Assembly (NCBI GenBank): GCA_003313425.1
Contig: NHZP01000129.1
Coordinates: forward strand, 1-38,277
Length of the DNA stretch: 38,277 nt
Reading direction: 5' to 3'
Origin: Pseudopyrenochaeta lycopersici
Lineage: Eukaryota; Ascomycota; Dothideomycetes; Pleosporales; Pseudopyrenochaetaceae
This document shows positions 10,260-20,900 of this stretch, one piece after another. The stretch's first letter is position 1; each line of letters starts with the position of its first letter. A program made the position numbers and the translations under genes. The notes beneath the pieces are model-generated. The model did no database searches, was not told the DNA's origin, and was given only the letters and a program-made list of their open reading frames with translations.

Positions 10260-12231
10260 TCATCTATTAAGCAACCCAGCAAACTCGCCCTCGCATTTAC
10301 GCTCCTCTATCTCCTCCTCCCTTGCCTCCCTTGCGTACTCGATACTCCAGGAATACTGCCCTGTAATTTTTGGTGCAGGGACTTCATTTTCAAGCCCGTC
10401 GACAAAGATTGGCCGGTCAACAGTCATGCCAGCTGCGTCAGCTTGAAGCAGCTTCTCGATGAGGCCTACCTTGTTAAGGCGGCTTGTCCTAGGTAAGCCT
10501 CGCCGCCGGCATAAATATCGCAAGTTAAGAACACTCTCTAACTGATATAGGTACTTCTGGCGACCTAAAAATTCGCCCTCATCATCTGGCAATCCCCAGC
10601 CAAAGCCATCGTCAGACTCTTCAATTTTAAGGCTTGCAGCAGCCTCGTCAACCTCCTCAGCTCGCTCCCAGCCAGTAAAATCGACCTGACCAGCGAAGTC
10701 TTTGATAGAGATCATATAGTCGTCAGAGCCAGTTGGGCTAACTGCGATGCCAGTATGGACAAAAGATTGTACTACTACCTGCCGTTTCTGGTCACAAAGC
10801 TCATCCCAGGCATCCCCAACAGCCTTAGTAACTGCTATACGTCTCGCTGAGATTGCAGCTCGGCCGCTCACCTCACCGTCAGCCTCAGCCTCAAGGATTT
10901 GCTCGAGATGGTTCCTCAACAATGCCTTGAAAGGTTTATTGATAGCAACATCTAGTGGCTGCAGCAGTCCTGTACATCCTGGCGGAATTACTGCAAGCGT
11001 TACTCGATTGGCCTTGAGTAGCTGCCGTACTTGCTCAGTTTTGTGGAAGCTAGCAGAGTCCATGACTAGTAAGCTCTCGCGGCCGCTAAGCTCCTTAAAC
11101 AGCTCTTTCTCTAACCACGTAACTAACAGCTGCTCATTGTTATAGGCTGTTTCAGATAACTCTACGGTAACACGAGGGTCCCAAAGCTGGTGCTCCTGCC
11201 GCCAAATTTGCCCGCCTGGAGCCCCATGAAATATCAGCTTTGGCTTCAATCGTGGTACTCCATCTGCAAAGATGTACAACACCAAGGTTGCCTGGCGCTT
11301 TGACCAGCTAGTATTGCTTACTGATCCAGTTATCGTATGCTCGCCTTTGAGGTGGTACGTTGCACCATCAAAGAACTCAAAAGGTATAGGCACCTCATCC
11401 ATATTCACAATCTCAGACAACCGGAAGCGCCAAAACGTATAGAAACCAGTCTGAATAAGTGAATTGCGACGTATAAACCGAAGAAATCGATTCACTAGCT
11501 CAAGATAGTGAGCAGGGAGCTCCTGCGAGGCGTGAGTGAGACGCCTCCACGTTATATCCCAACGGCGGCAGAAGCCTTGAAACCAGCCATTTGAGAACTT
11601 GAAGCTATCCTGCCACTAAACGTAAGTAAATATATATAATTTACTAGTAAAAGCTTACTTGAACAGGCTGTTCAGCTTCCTTGTTGTACAGCGTCTGGTA
11701 TAGCAGCCTCGCCCTGCGTTGAAACCAAAACCTCGATACCTTCCGTCCCATCTGTCTCCACTCAACAAATTGTCGAAATAGCTCAAGTTCAAGCTCAGGG
11801 TGCCTCTCACCTCTCCCCTCTGATACCTCTCGGCGGCTACCTCGACTCAGCTGCACAACAGAGTACCTCTTATACCATATATCTCTTATAGTACGCGCGG
11901 GTACCTTAAAGTGAGCACCAGTCTCTTCTGCAGTTGGAGGCCTTAAATAGCCATCCCACTCAAGCCCCTGCAGGCAACGCTGCTTCTGTTTAATGCCTAG
12001 GCGCACCTCAGGCTCCTCAATCCGGTGATGGAGGAGATATAGGATAATCCTGATCTTCTTTCTTGGCGATACAGTGTGCCAGCAGCGTTTTTGAGGAGGA
12101 TCAGGTTTATATGAGGGCCCCATACTAATCAGATCCTTAAACGATCGTTTCTTACGTCCAGATCTGATGTTGACAGAACGCTGAGAATTGAGAGTTTCAG
12201 GGGTGAGCTGGCTGAGAGGGGTACGAGGCAT
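10260..12231 (-). CDS. pogo/Fot1-type DDE transposase with C-terminal SAP-like motif
   Basis: Exon 1 is 12231..11659 and exon 2 is 11615..10260. They are joined across a 43-nt intron (11658..11616) with GTAAGC and GTTTAG ends, phase 0, giving 642 residues. The start is the ATG at 12231 (an in-frame ATG at 12354 would add 41 residues). The N-terminal third is basic and helix-turn-helix-like, as in CENP-B-type DNA-binding domains. The catalytic triad is visible as NMDEVPIP (Asp about 264), VMDSASFH (Asp about 377) and LLQPLDVAINKPF (Asp about 413). The last two Asp are 35 residues apart, matching DD35D of Fot1/pogo. Residues about 553-583 (LRYLCRRRGLPRTSRLNKVG, then LIEKLL) resemble a SAP DNA-binding motif. 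The frame is intact, so it may be active. Confidence 0.88.
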
Positions 12232-12409
12232 TGTGGGCAATTCGATAAGTAAGTAAAAGGGAGCTACAGACGTGCTGCGACCTGCCTTCGAACAGTTTAG
12301 GTGCTCGGCGCTAATAAAAAGTTCCAGGGTGGTCTGACACAGGTCCGGGCACATTCCGGGGCTGCTATTTGCCCGCTTACCTTTTCTCCACTGTTGGCGG
12401 GACCCCCCC

Positions 12410-12444
12410 TACTAGCGCTCGGCGAAGCTGGCAAGTTTTTACGG
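12410..12444 (-). repeat. right terminal inverted repeat of the pogo/Fot1 element
   Basis: This is the exact inverted copy of 9821..9855 and is followed by the TA target duplication at 12445-12446. Confidence 0.92.
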
Positions 12445-12614
12445 TATAGAGGTTGTGCGTGACTTTATGGGAGCGTTAATCAGATTTTGTTCTATGTCAC
12501 CAGATTCCGTACCTATGATGATGAAGTATATTCGACATAGACTTGTCGTTCTTCAGGCTACTGTAACGCCCAGAGCTACTTAACCATCTACTTGTGCTTA
12601 CAAGATGTACGAGT

Positions 12615-12637
12615 CAGTGCTGGCAACAGTCAATCAG
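12615..12637 (+). repeat. left terminal inverted repeat of the hAT element
   Basis: This 23-bp repeat is the exact inverted copy of 15257..15279. The next 80 bp repeat CAATCAG/CTGATTG several times. Confidence 0.9.
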
Positions 12638-12786
12638 ACTGATTGGATCATCAATCAGTCCGAGCGTCAGTCCTACCAATCAGGTTATCTGCCCTCTGTC
12701 AGATATCTGATTGGCCTTCGCTTCGTACTCGCTTATCGAAATAAAATTTCAAATTTGCACACCACTCTCATAACAGTCTGTCAATC

Positions 12787-15080
12787 ATGAGAAGAACTCT
12801 TTCAGAGTCATCTTTATCGCCTTCTGAAGGCAATGTGAGCTTGGGCGTCAGCGAAATTGAAATTGATGACCGTACCTCTCAGTTATCTTTAACTGAAGCG
12901 GCTTGTTCAGAAGCATCGCAGGCTGATTCGCAGCTCTCCGACACCTCACATGCTTGCATCTTTAATATTCAGTTTAATACCCTTAAGTATCGCGGCAAGC
13001 TCCTTCAGAATGTGCAATATCGTCCACGGAACAAACGGGTACTAAATACAAACGCCAAGATTCATGGGTTTATCAGCATGGAGCCGACATACAAGCAAAT
13101 GGCTACCAGAAGCTTTGGCTCTGCAAGCTCTGCCATACGGAAAAGGCATCCAGCTCACAGCTCTTCAATGCGACATCAACTTCATCAATTATATCCCATT
13201 TGGGCAAGGTCCATGGAATAACAGAACCCAGTAGGAATAGCTCGGCCCTATCCCCAAGCAATCATCCAGAGCCGTTCGATGACCTCAAGTACAAGAAGCA
13301 AGTCGTTAACATATTTATCAAAAACGATCTTAGCTTTGCGCTCGTTGAAGATGCAGAATTTCGAGATGCCCTCGTTAACGGCCGGCCTGAGATTGAAGCA
13401 ATCCTTCCATCATCGCACAACACAATCAAAGCCTGGGTGTTGGACTACTTTACGTTGAGGAAGATACAGATTAAGGACAAGGTTTCGCGTGCACGAAGTA
13501 AAATTAACATATCATTGGATAGCTGGCGTGCTCCAACTATCAAGAATTATATTGCGATATGTGGTCACTTTATCGATGAGGACTGCACGCTTGTGCATTG
13601 TCTTCTGGGCTTTAAGGACACCAAAGGAGTTAAGGCTGGTGAAATGATTGCAGGAATTATCGCTAAAGTTATTGACGACTACGAGGTTAGCCAGAATCTT
13701 GGTGCATTTATGATGGACAATGCCGGAGACAATGATACTATGCTTAAGGAGCTTGCAACTAGGTTTGACATTGACGTTGACTTTTCACGCCTACGGTGTC
13801 TTGGTCACATTATCAACCTAGTTATCAAGGCCTTACTACTTGGTAAAGGCGTTAGCAAACTTGAGCGGAAGTTAGCTGGTGCCTCATATGAGGAAGCTTT
13901 TCGCATCTGGAATAGCACGGGTCCAATCGGCAAACTCCACAACATTTGCGTCTATGTTAATAATAATGAGGCAAGATTAGCAATGTTTATTGAGTGCCAA
14001 GGAGAAGAGATTCAGATCTACCAGCTTCTTGTTGATGGAGGAATTCGATGGCATTCAACTGAAGCTATGATTTCCCGTGGTATATATATCCTTATTCCCT
14101 AATCGCGGTATTAGCTTTATGCTAATAAAATTCTAGGGATTAAACTCCGCGCAGCAATTACTCTTTACCAACTTCGCTGGAACCTTCCAAATCAGCAGGA
14201 TGCCTACGATCTCCGACAAGACTTTCTTACTGGGGATGACTGGGAGGACTTGATTCGGTGGCAGAAAATATTAATTCCTTTCCGGCAGCTTTGCGAAAGA
14301 GAGGAGGGTCGAGCACAGAACCCTAGTCAAGAGGGACAGTATAGTACACTATGGACAGTCCTCCATGGTATGAATTATATGTATGAAGTTCTTGAGAAGG
14401 CGCAAAAGGAGGTAAATATACCTAGTGCTAATCTTGAACGAACTAAGCACTACAACACTGGTATCAATGCAGCCTGGATAAAGCTTGAAAAGTACTTCAA
14501 GCTTACGGACTCCTCACCACTCTATATTGCGGCTATCGTCCTTCATCCTGCGTGGCGATTTGAGTACTTTGAGGATAAGTGGGCAAAACATCCAAGTTGG
14601 ATTAAGAGCGCGAACAAGGTGTTCAAGAACCTTTACCTGAAGTATCGCGAAAGGATTCATATTGATTCCGCATATGACTGTGAGAGTCGGGTAGCAGAGG
14701 CAAACGAGCCAAAATCTTCCTTCCCCGAACTCGGATCATTCGACACATTCTCGGCCGATTACCTATCGCGCAGGTATCAAAAGCAGAAGCAAAAGGATAC
14801 AGAGAGTCTAGAGCTTGACAACTACTTACGGACATTTGATCCCAGGCTTCAGGGGTTAAAGAGTCCAATCGCCTGGTGGAAGGAGCATCAAACTGACTTC
14901 CCAGTCTTAGCATGTATGGCTTTCGATACCTTCTCAATACCAGCGATGAGTAGTGAGGTAGAGCGGGTTTTCTCAGCAGCCAAAAAGCTCATTACAGATG
15001 AGCGAAATTGCTTAGGACCAGAGGTTGTGGAGGCATGTCAGACACAGAGGCACTGGCTGAAAGCACGTCTTGTAAATTAA
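12787..15080 (+). pseudogene. hAT transposase, one frameshift (BED finger to hATC)
   Basis: The ATG at 12787 opens a Ser/Glu-rich N-terminus. At about 13065-13080 the coding signal moves into another frame, which then gives the BED-type finger WLCKLCH..SHLGKVHG. The ORF continues to 14079, a 57-nt intron (14080..14136, GTATAT..TTCTAG, branch-like GCTAAT) follows, and the last exon ends at 15080. The RNase H-like core holds DSWRAPTIKNYIAICGHF and MMDNAGDNDTM. The C-terminus is a clear hAT dimerisation domain (IPAMSSEVERVFSAAKKLIT). Everything except the single slip is open, so this is a nearly intact transposase of about 730 residues. A sequencing error or an unrecognised intron at the slip would make it a functional gene. 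Confidence 0.82.
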
Positions 15081-15256
15081 GCGAAATTGCACATATTCTC
15101 GTAGTATGATTGGCGAAATATCTCACGCTTTGCACTCTTTACGACCGTACCGCGGCACGTTGCGGGGACAACCAATATCGGCAACGCCACATCAGATAGA
15201 CTGATTGGATCTGGGCCGTATGTCAGATATCTGAATGTCATCTGATTGACGTCGGA

Positions 15257-15279
15257 CTGATTGACTGTTGCCAGCACTG
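15257..15279 (-). repeat. right terminal inverted repeat of the hAT element
   Basis: This 23-bp sequence is the exact inverted copy of 12615..12637 and is followed by the 8-bp target duplication TGTACGAG. Confidence 0.9.
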
Positions 15280-15348
15280 TGTACGAGACAATCCAACAAA
15301 GCTTGAGGTCAAAGGAGACACAGCATTCAAACTCGTAACATTCGTGCA

Positions 15349-16371
15349 CTACAAATGGACATTAGATTTTGAGGTAGCAATCACAGCCGGATCCGCTTTC
15401 GAGGCACGAGCCGCATAACGTGCGAGGCTTAAGGTCTGGGTCTCAAATGGCTTCCCAAACGCAGAAGCGGAATACAAAGCTAGCGGGTCGGCTGTTAGAG
15501 CGCTGCGCGATCTGAAATCCGTAACCGCCGAGGGCATTGGGTCCTGCTGGATGAGCGGATGCTCGGTCTGCTCTGGTGGAATGCTCAGTGCAAGATCAAC
15601 ATCGAGACAAGAGGTATAGTATTCGTCCCTCCCATTGGGGTAAGTAGGGTCTTTCCCAGGCGCGTTCGGCCACTGCCACACCCAGTACATTGTGTAAGAT
15701 TTGTCGACTTGGACGTCGTCAGGTATTCTGACGTCCGTTTCGCACAACAACTCGTGCTCACTCCCAGGTTGTCCCGGCAGGGGGTTGGGCGTTTGCTCTT
15801 TCCGGGTGTCTGCAGCAATTGCGTTATTCCCAAGTTGGTAGCACCTTCCATCGTCGAAGTTCTGAGTGGTAAGGAGAACACCACGCGCATCACCGCCAGA
15901 ACCGTCACGGGTCCATTTCAGCACGTCGAGTAGGACCTCTTCTTGGAGAGGCTGTTGGGTGCCAAATACAAAGACCGTGCCACCTTTCTCCGGCTTGCCC
16001 AGCAGGTTCTTTCCGCCATTTGGGATTGTGGCATGTCCGTTCTCTGCATATCGCATTGCGATCATCCCACCAGGCACGGTCTGCAAGCGAGGATAGTTGA
16101 CAGTCTGGTGTGCAATGCGCTGAGAGGGATGACAGAGAAGATCTGTGTGAGCCACAAATGGTGGCTGCCGTTCCAAGGGTGGAATCAACCATACGTCGGC
16201 ATTTTGATCGAAGTGAGCGACGCCTTTATCTACAAAACCGCGAGGATAGCCGTACCCTGCCATGAAAGATCCGTTGGACGCAATGTTCGACAGCTGTTCC
16301 ACCCACGAATGCGCACCAGCCAGCTTGACAAAGACTAACAGTAGGGACGCAATGGCTTGAGAAGGATGCAT
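15349..16371 (-). CDS. secreted LPMO-like protein (DUF7492-type), His at mature N-terminus
   Basis: A single-exon gene of 340 residues from the ATG at 16371. Residues 1-20 form a signal peptide ending ..KLAGA, so cleavage exposes His21 (HSWVEQL), as in the histidine brace of lytic polysaccharide monooxygenases. A second candidate ligand is His113 (RYAENGHATIP). A terminal YYTSCLDVDL (Tyr251/252, Cys255) resembles the strand that supplies the axial Tyr and a conserved disulfide in LPMOs. YTMYWVWQWP at 227-235 and several Cys (80, 177, 210, 255) fit a secreted beta-sandwich. Residues about 265-340 form a Ser/Ala-rich tail of low complexity. I believe it belongs to the uncharacterised DUF7492 family. 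Copper-dependent oxidation is an inference. The hAT element lies 70 bp past its stop. Confidence 0.75.
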   Translation of the reverse strand: MHPSQAIASLLLVFVKLAGAHSWVEQLSNIASNGSFMAGYGYPRGFVDKGVAHFDQNADVWLIPPLERQPPFVAHTDLLCHPSQRIAHQTVNYPRLQTVPGGMIAMRYAENGHATIPNGGKNLLGKPEKGGTVFVFGTQQPLQEEVLLDVLKWTRDGSGGDARGVLLTTQNFDDGRCYQLGNNAIAADTRKEQTPNPLPGQPGSEHELLCETDVRIPDDVQVDKSYTMYWVWQWPNAPGKDPTYPNGRDEYYTSCLDVDLALSIPPEQTEHPLIQQDPMPSAVTDFRSRSALTADPLALYSASAFGKPFETQTLSLARYAARASKADPAVIATSKSNVHL

Positions 16372-16734
16372 CGTGTAGAGTCAGCCAACGTGGGTCCACG
16401 AGGGAGGCTGGCGGCGTGTGAGTGACAGGATGTACAAACTCTACAGCTATGGCCGCGGCGGCTTTAAGGGCACAACATATCCACACTGGTGAGCATGATC
16501 AGATTGGAGAATTCTTCCATTGAATGACGTGAATGACCAAGCGGTTGTTCGATATGTTATCGTGATAGTCGTCACGTCGGTCATTGTCCACCGTTCGCTA
16601 TGCCGGACGCTCAGATCGGAAAAGCTGCTGTGAAAGGGTGAGCCGTTAAGTTCAGCGCCACTTGGAGCAGCACCATCTGCTTGGAGGTCAGCCGATCCTG
16701 TATGAGGACGGACGATCGCATGAATTTTGCAGCA

Positions 16735-16817
16735 AGAAGCAGTACAAGCAGTATAAGCAGCATAAGTAGTATAAGCAGTATAAGCAGCATAAGTAGTATA
16801 AGCAGTATAAGCAGTAT
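16735..16817. repeat. 9-nt minisatellite (AGCAGTATA-type) with 27-nt higher order
   Basis: About nine copies of a 9-nt unit with variants AGCAGTATA, AGCAGCATA and AGTAGTATA. Order is partly regular, so a 27-nt compound unit repeats. Because the unit is a multiple of three, frames through it stay open: on the minus strand as a Tyr/Thr/Ala repeat, and in another frame as a Leu-rich repeat. These are not evidence of a gene. It lies upstream of the LPMO-like gene. Confidence 0.85.
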
Positions 16818-16887
16818 CCTGGGCGTCCACATCTCTATAGGCATAACGCAACAAATTCATTCAATCCCCAAAGTCTAACCATAAAGG

Positions 16888-16890
<3 letters not shown>

Positions 16891-16936
<46 letters not shown>
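16891..16936. repeat. (CA)23 microsatellite
   Basis: An uninterrupted run of 23 CA dinucleotides. Confidence 0.97.
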
Positions 16937-16938
<2 letters not shown>

Positions 16939-17233
16939 TTATTAACGCCCGGCGGCTGAGCCGAAAGGACTACTATCACTGCTCTACTAATACATTGCCC
17001 GCAGTGGGTCCTGTTCTCCTTCAAGCCCATGCAATACGCCATTCATACCTTATATTCCTTCATTTAACATTTCTCTTCGATTTCTCGTGGGTTAGTAATG
17101 TTGTTAGTAAACTGCTTGAATGCTTTTCTCCAAGTGTTCAGCGTCCTATCTTCGGCAACTGAAGCGGTGTCTGCTTTCTGTGGCACGAGGTGATATGTTG
17201 GTGAGTCGGGTTGGGTGTTAGTTAGGTAGGTAG

Positions 17234-17986
17234 TTAGGTGTCCTGATTAGTCTGCCGTTGGTTTGCATCGAGTCGACCTGTGGCTATTGCGAACCGTATC
17301 GTTGCTCGGACAGCGTTCATGTTCGGAGTCCAGTTCTTGTCATCAGCTGTGGTCTTTCCGCCGAGGAAGAAAGATAGATTCCCTCTGCCTGTGTCTGTGC
17401 ATTGTAGCATCTCTGTTCGGAGCGTTGTCCATCTTCTGCACCGGAAGAGGAAGTGTTCTACTGTCTCTTGCGCTTGTCCGTATTCACACTGGTCTGTTGA
17501 CGCAGCATTGATTCGGTGGAGATATACGTTCAGTCTTGCCATGCCTGTCCTGAGTTGGGCGAGCGTGTTCGCTTCTTTCCATGATAGTCGGTCATAGAGC
17601 TGTCGCGTATGTTTGCCTGGTAATGCTTTGTCTATTCTTTTAGAGTAGCTCCCGACGTTTTCCAGTAACCCCCTAGCGGTGGCACGATGCTTAGCTCGCG
17701 CAATGTTAAGGGTGGTCGATCGCATTCTGGGGAGTTGTGTCTGTGGGGTGACACCCTGTCTCGTTGCCGCTTTTGCCTTCGCCTTAGCAAGCTTCAACAG
17801 TGCGTTTTCTTCACTTGACCGCAGCCATAATACAGTTATCGTGTTTCCATTTCTTTTCAGTGCTCTTATGGATTCATAGGTGCGGCATGTCAGTACAGTT
17901 GCTTGCGAAACCGCCTGCACCTTTTTGCGCACACAAAGATTCTTGGCCCCCACTGCACTAGGACACCCATGCTGTTGTGTGGCCAA
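17234..17986 (-). pseudogene. Tad-like LINE (non-LTR retrotransposon) 3' fragment
   Basis: A 250-codon frame with no true ATG at its start (a TGA lies immediately upstream) matches the C-terminal part of fungal LINE ORF2. A degraded RNase H end (GNTITVLWLRSSEENALLKL) comes first, then a linker with RIDKALPGKHTRQLYDRLSWKEA. The terminal zinc-binding region CEYGQAQETVEHFLFRC lacks the usual second Cys (Tyr instead). The reverse transcriptase and endonuclease are absent, as expected for a 5'-truncated insertion. Beyond the stop (towards lower coordinates) the minus strand has a CCTAACTACCTACCTAACTA tract that could be the element's simple tail. No target duplication was found. Confidence 0.75.
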
Positions 17987-17999
17987 TCATCTGCCTTCA

Positions 18000-20900
18000 G
18001 TGTCAACAGCGGAACCCCCTCGAACTCCGCAGAATCGCCTTACAGGAACATGGTTGGTTGAAAGGCAGCAAGGACTTGGGGCCGCAAGGGTCAAAAATCT
18101 TCGTGTGCCCAAACGGTGAAGGCGGTTTCGCAAGCAACTGTATGAAGGCTACCGCAGCAGCCATCGGTCACCTTTGCTAACCAATCATGCATACGTACAC
18201 GGCGAAGAGCATGAGATTGATGAACTGAGGGTTCGTTGCTGAAACCAAGCGATCACCCAGTAGCATCCAATGATTCAACGGGGAAGACCGAAAATGCTGA
18301 CGATCTTCAGACGGGAATCGTGTTAGGCTGTATCGAGCTTCGTGCCACGTGGCCATATGCACTCGTGCGCAATCGACGAGCGATCATCGAATGCTTACTC
18401 GCCTCAAAGCCAGATGGCGTTAATCTACAGCGCACCGGGCCGAACGATGAATGGCACTGGATGAGCGATGACAGTCATCCAATTAGCTACCTGGTCAGCA
18501 CTTGATTGTAGCGGAACGACCCGCGCCCAGTGCTGATGGTCATCACATGTGGCGCATTCTAGCGTGTTAATGCTGGTGTTGTGGTTACCCACTTAGAGGA
18601 TAATGATTATGATCCCCTTAATACCACGTCAACGACCATCAGCGTTCTACTCACATGGCTAACCTGTCAATGCAAGCACTGTTAGGCATGACCGGTCATG
18701 ACTCGTGGGTTCCATGCTTCATGACGCAAGCAACAAACCATTCATCCCACGCCAGTCCAGTCTCGGCTAAAATAAGCCTTTCCTGACTTCACGAGTTATG
18801 AGTCAGTCACGAAAATCTCCGGGCTAATCAAACAGCGGCGCCGGAAACTGGGCAATTGACTGCAGAGGGGAGTGTTGGAGTCTCCTTCTCGAATCCTCAC
18901 AGCTTGCCCACACATGTGGCAATGTAATGTTGCTGCTCGTTGTTACCATTACATGTTTCGTTTCGAATGTTGAGACGATGGTGCTAAGCCGCAATGGGCT
19001 GCCCTCCGCAAGGATATTGCACGCTGCGGCGTGGCGGCTTGCTGCTGCGTGGAAATGGGGCGTTGGCACATCAGCACGCGAAACAAGCAAGTACATCGTG
19101 GTGGGTACACAAGGACACCAGGTTACGCGGAGCTCTTCGATACTAACTGCTTACCTCCATCACTACAATCGGCCAGTATTTTTGTGCTATCTCTGATCTG
19201 CTTATGCCTCCATGTCAGCTATGGTAAACGTGTCAGGGTTAGCTTCGAATCATCGCTATGCTAGCAGCTGGCACTCCTATATTGATACCCTGCTTATCAC
19301 CCAAGCCGTTCATCATACTTTTGCCTCACGTGGAATTGATTACTTGAGAAAGCTAGTTTTTCGACACGGCGGACAGTAAGCACTGTAATGGAAGCCAGAA
19401 CTGTGGTGCACAATATTGGCACTTGCTTCGCAGATGATATTCTATCAGCATAAGCGTACTGGAGGCCAGTGGCTATAAAGGTGTGGGCGCAGCATGCTCT
19501 AAGCCCTCGAATGTGGTCACACATCGCTACACTCAAGGCTCACTCCCAGCGAGGGATTGCGACGCAACAAGCGACTCAATCCAGCTTCGTCATTTCATAC
19601 CACAAATTCTGTCCCAGTTCTCCTATATCGAGCCCGGTGTAACAGCCCGATACCCGGTGAAACAATGCTCTTGTTTTGAACGTCTGAGCGACAACGTGTT
19701 GGTGATGCCACAGTGGGCCGACTCTGCTAACCACAATGTCTGCCGTTGAGACACTAGAGAAATGCCAGGTGCTGCGCTAGCTGATATTAGGGAAGGCCTC
19801 GCGCTCCAGGCTTGCGCGCGAAGTTTCGTGTTCAATTCCGCGTTCAATTCCGCGTTTCCGCTAGCTCCGTGCTTATTTCCGGTCTACATCCTCTGTCCAC
19901 TTGGTCAGTACCCTATAGCCTACATTATGCATGGTACTAACATGCCAGTACGGTTGGCGCCGCTTAGCACCGCATTCGTACTCTTTATACTTAGGCCTAT
20001 AGTGCTTCTCAGGCTGTTTTACGAGGCGTGAGAGCTTCATTGAGGCCTTTGAGAGCCGAAGGCTGGCTTTGGGGAAATTCCTCAGCTATCTGGTAAATCT
20101 CGTGCGTCTCAGAGCGTGGTGCGCACACGGTCGCGTCAGCCGCAAGCGCGAGTCATCATGGTCAAGTCCGGAGGTATCATCACATTGGCTTGTACAACCT
20201 CTAGTAACGTTAACGGCTGATACCACCTTCCCTTCGAGCAAGCTTTGCTAATCTCTCTCAGGCAATTGAACGCGTACACGAACAATAAAATCGAGATTCA
20301 TCTACCTATCCGGGTTTCGTGCCCTGCATCCACAAAATTTCTTGTGCAACAACTGAGTATAATACGCCGAAATTGCTTGCCCATTCTACGACTGCTTGTT
20401 GAGATCTTTGCTGACTAGTGGCACGGTTTTGGCGTTGCATTCAAACACAAATCTTGCTCAGAATCACCGACAACTTCGAGAGAATTACTCGGATTGCGCG
20501 CGTCGTTGGTAGCTTGCCCCAACCTTTGCGATATTCTCTAGGGTCATCTACTCTACGTAAGTCCCGATCCAAAGAGCAAGCGGCTTGTTCGCCTCTTCAG
20601 CTCTATACCTATACCTCCCCATTCTTACTGAACAGAAGATCTGCGCCCTGGAAAATGTGCCTGCAGGTCAGCTTAAATCAAAATATCTATCGCTACATGC
20701 TAGGCGGGGCTACAGTATCAACGTCGTACGGGCTGACTACTGAAATAGGTCAATGTCATGATATTCAGCCTTACCCATACGCTGCTCATATTCGTTCTCA
20801 ATTAGACTACTCACAGGGTACCTCTCCTTTTTCGCCGCAACTGGATAAGTCCTCAAGGCCTTTTCGGGTCGCTTCTTCTGCTCCTAGCTTATCCACACGG

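Larger units (their letters stand above)
9821..12444 (-). mobile_element. complete pogo/Fot1-type (Tc1-mariner superfamily) transposon
   Basis: The 2,624-bp element is flanked by TA dinucleotides at 9819-9820 and 12445-12446, the superfamily's target duplication. The first and last 35 bases are perfect inverted repeats starting CCGTAAAAACTTG. Similarity continues imperfectly a few bases inward. The single gene is a two-exon DDE transposase on the minus strand (10260..12231). About 400 bp of non-coding DNA lies between the left repeat and the gene's stop. Neither the terminal repeats nor the reading frames show the C-to-T decay typical of repeat-induced point mutation, so the insertion looks recent or RIP is weak in this host. 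Confidence 0.9.
12614..15279 (+). mobile_element. complete hAT-superfamily transposon
   Basis: The 2,666-bp element is bounded by a perfect 8-bp direct duplication TGTACGAG (12606-12613 and 15280-15287), the hallmark length of hAT. The ends are 23-bp perfect inverted repeats starting CAGTGCTGGCAACAG. The left end carries one extra T outside the repeat. Both subterminal regions contain many CAATCAG/CTGATTG copies in both orientations and a GTCAGATATCTGA palindrome, typical of transposase-binding subterminal repeats. It carries one transposase gene (12787..15080) with one intron and one apparent frameshift. It sits about 160 bp from the pogo/Fot1 element and 70 bp past the 3' end of the LPMO-like gene. 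Confidence 0.9.

Noticed and set aside
16735..16817. regularly spaced short repeats suggesting a CRISPR-like array
   Set aside because: Units are contiguous 9-mers without spacers, and the context is eukaryotic.
16447..16860. 137-codon minus-strand frame with a Tyr/Thr/Ala repeat
   Set aside because: The repeat is a direct translation of the 9-nt minisatellite, which stays open in several frames.
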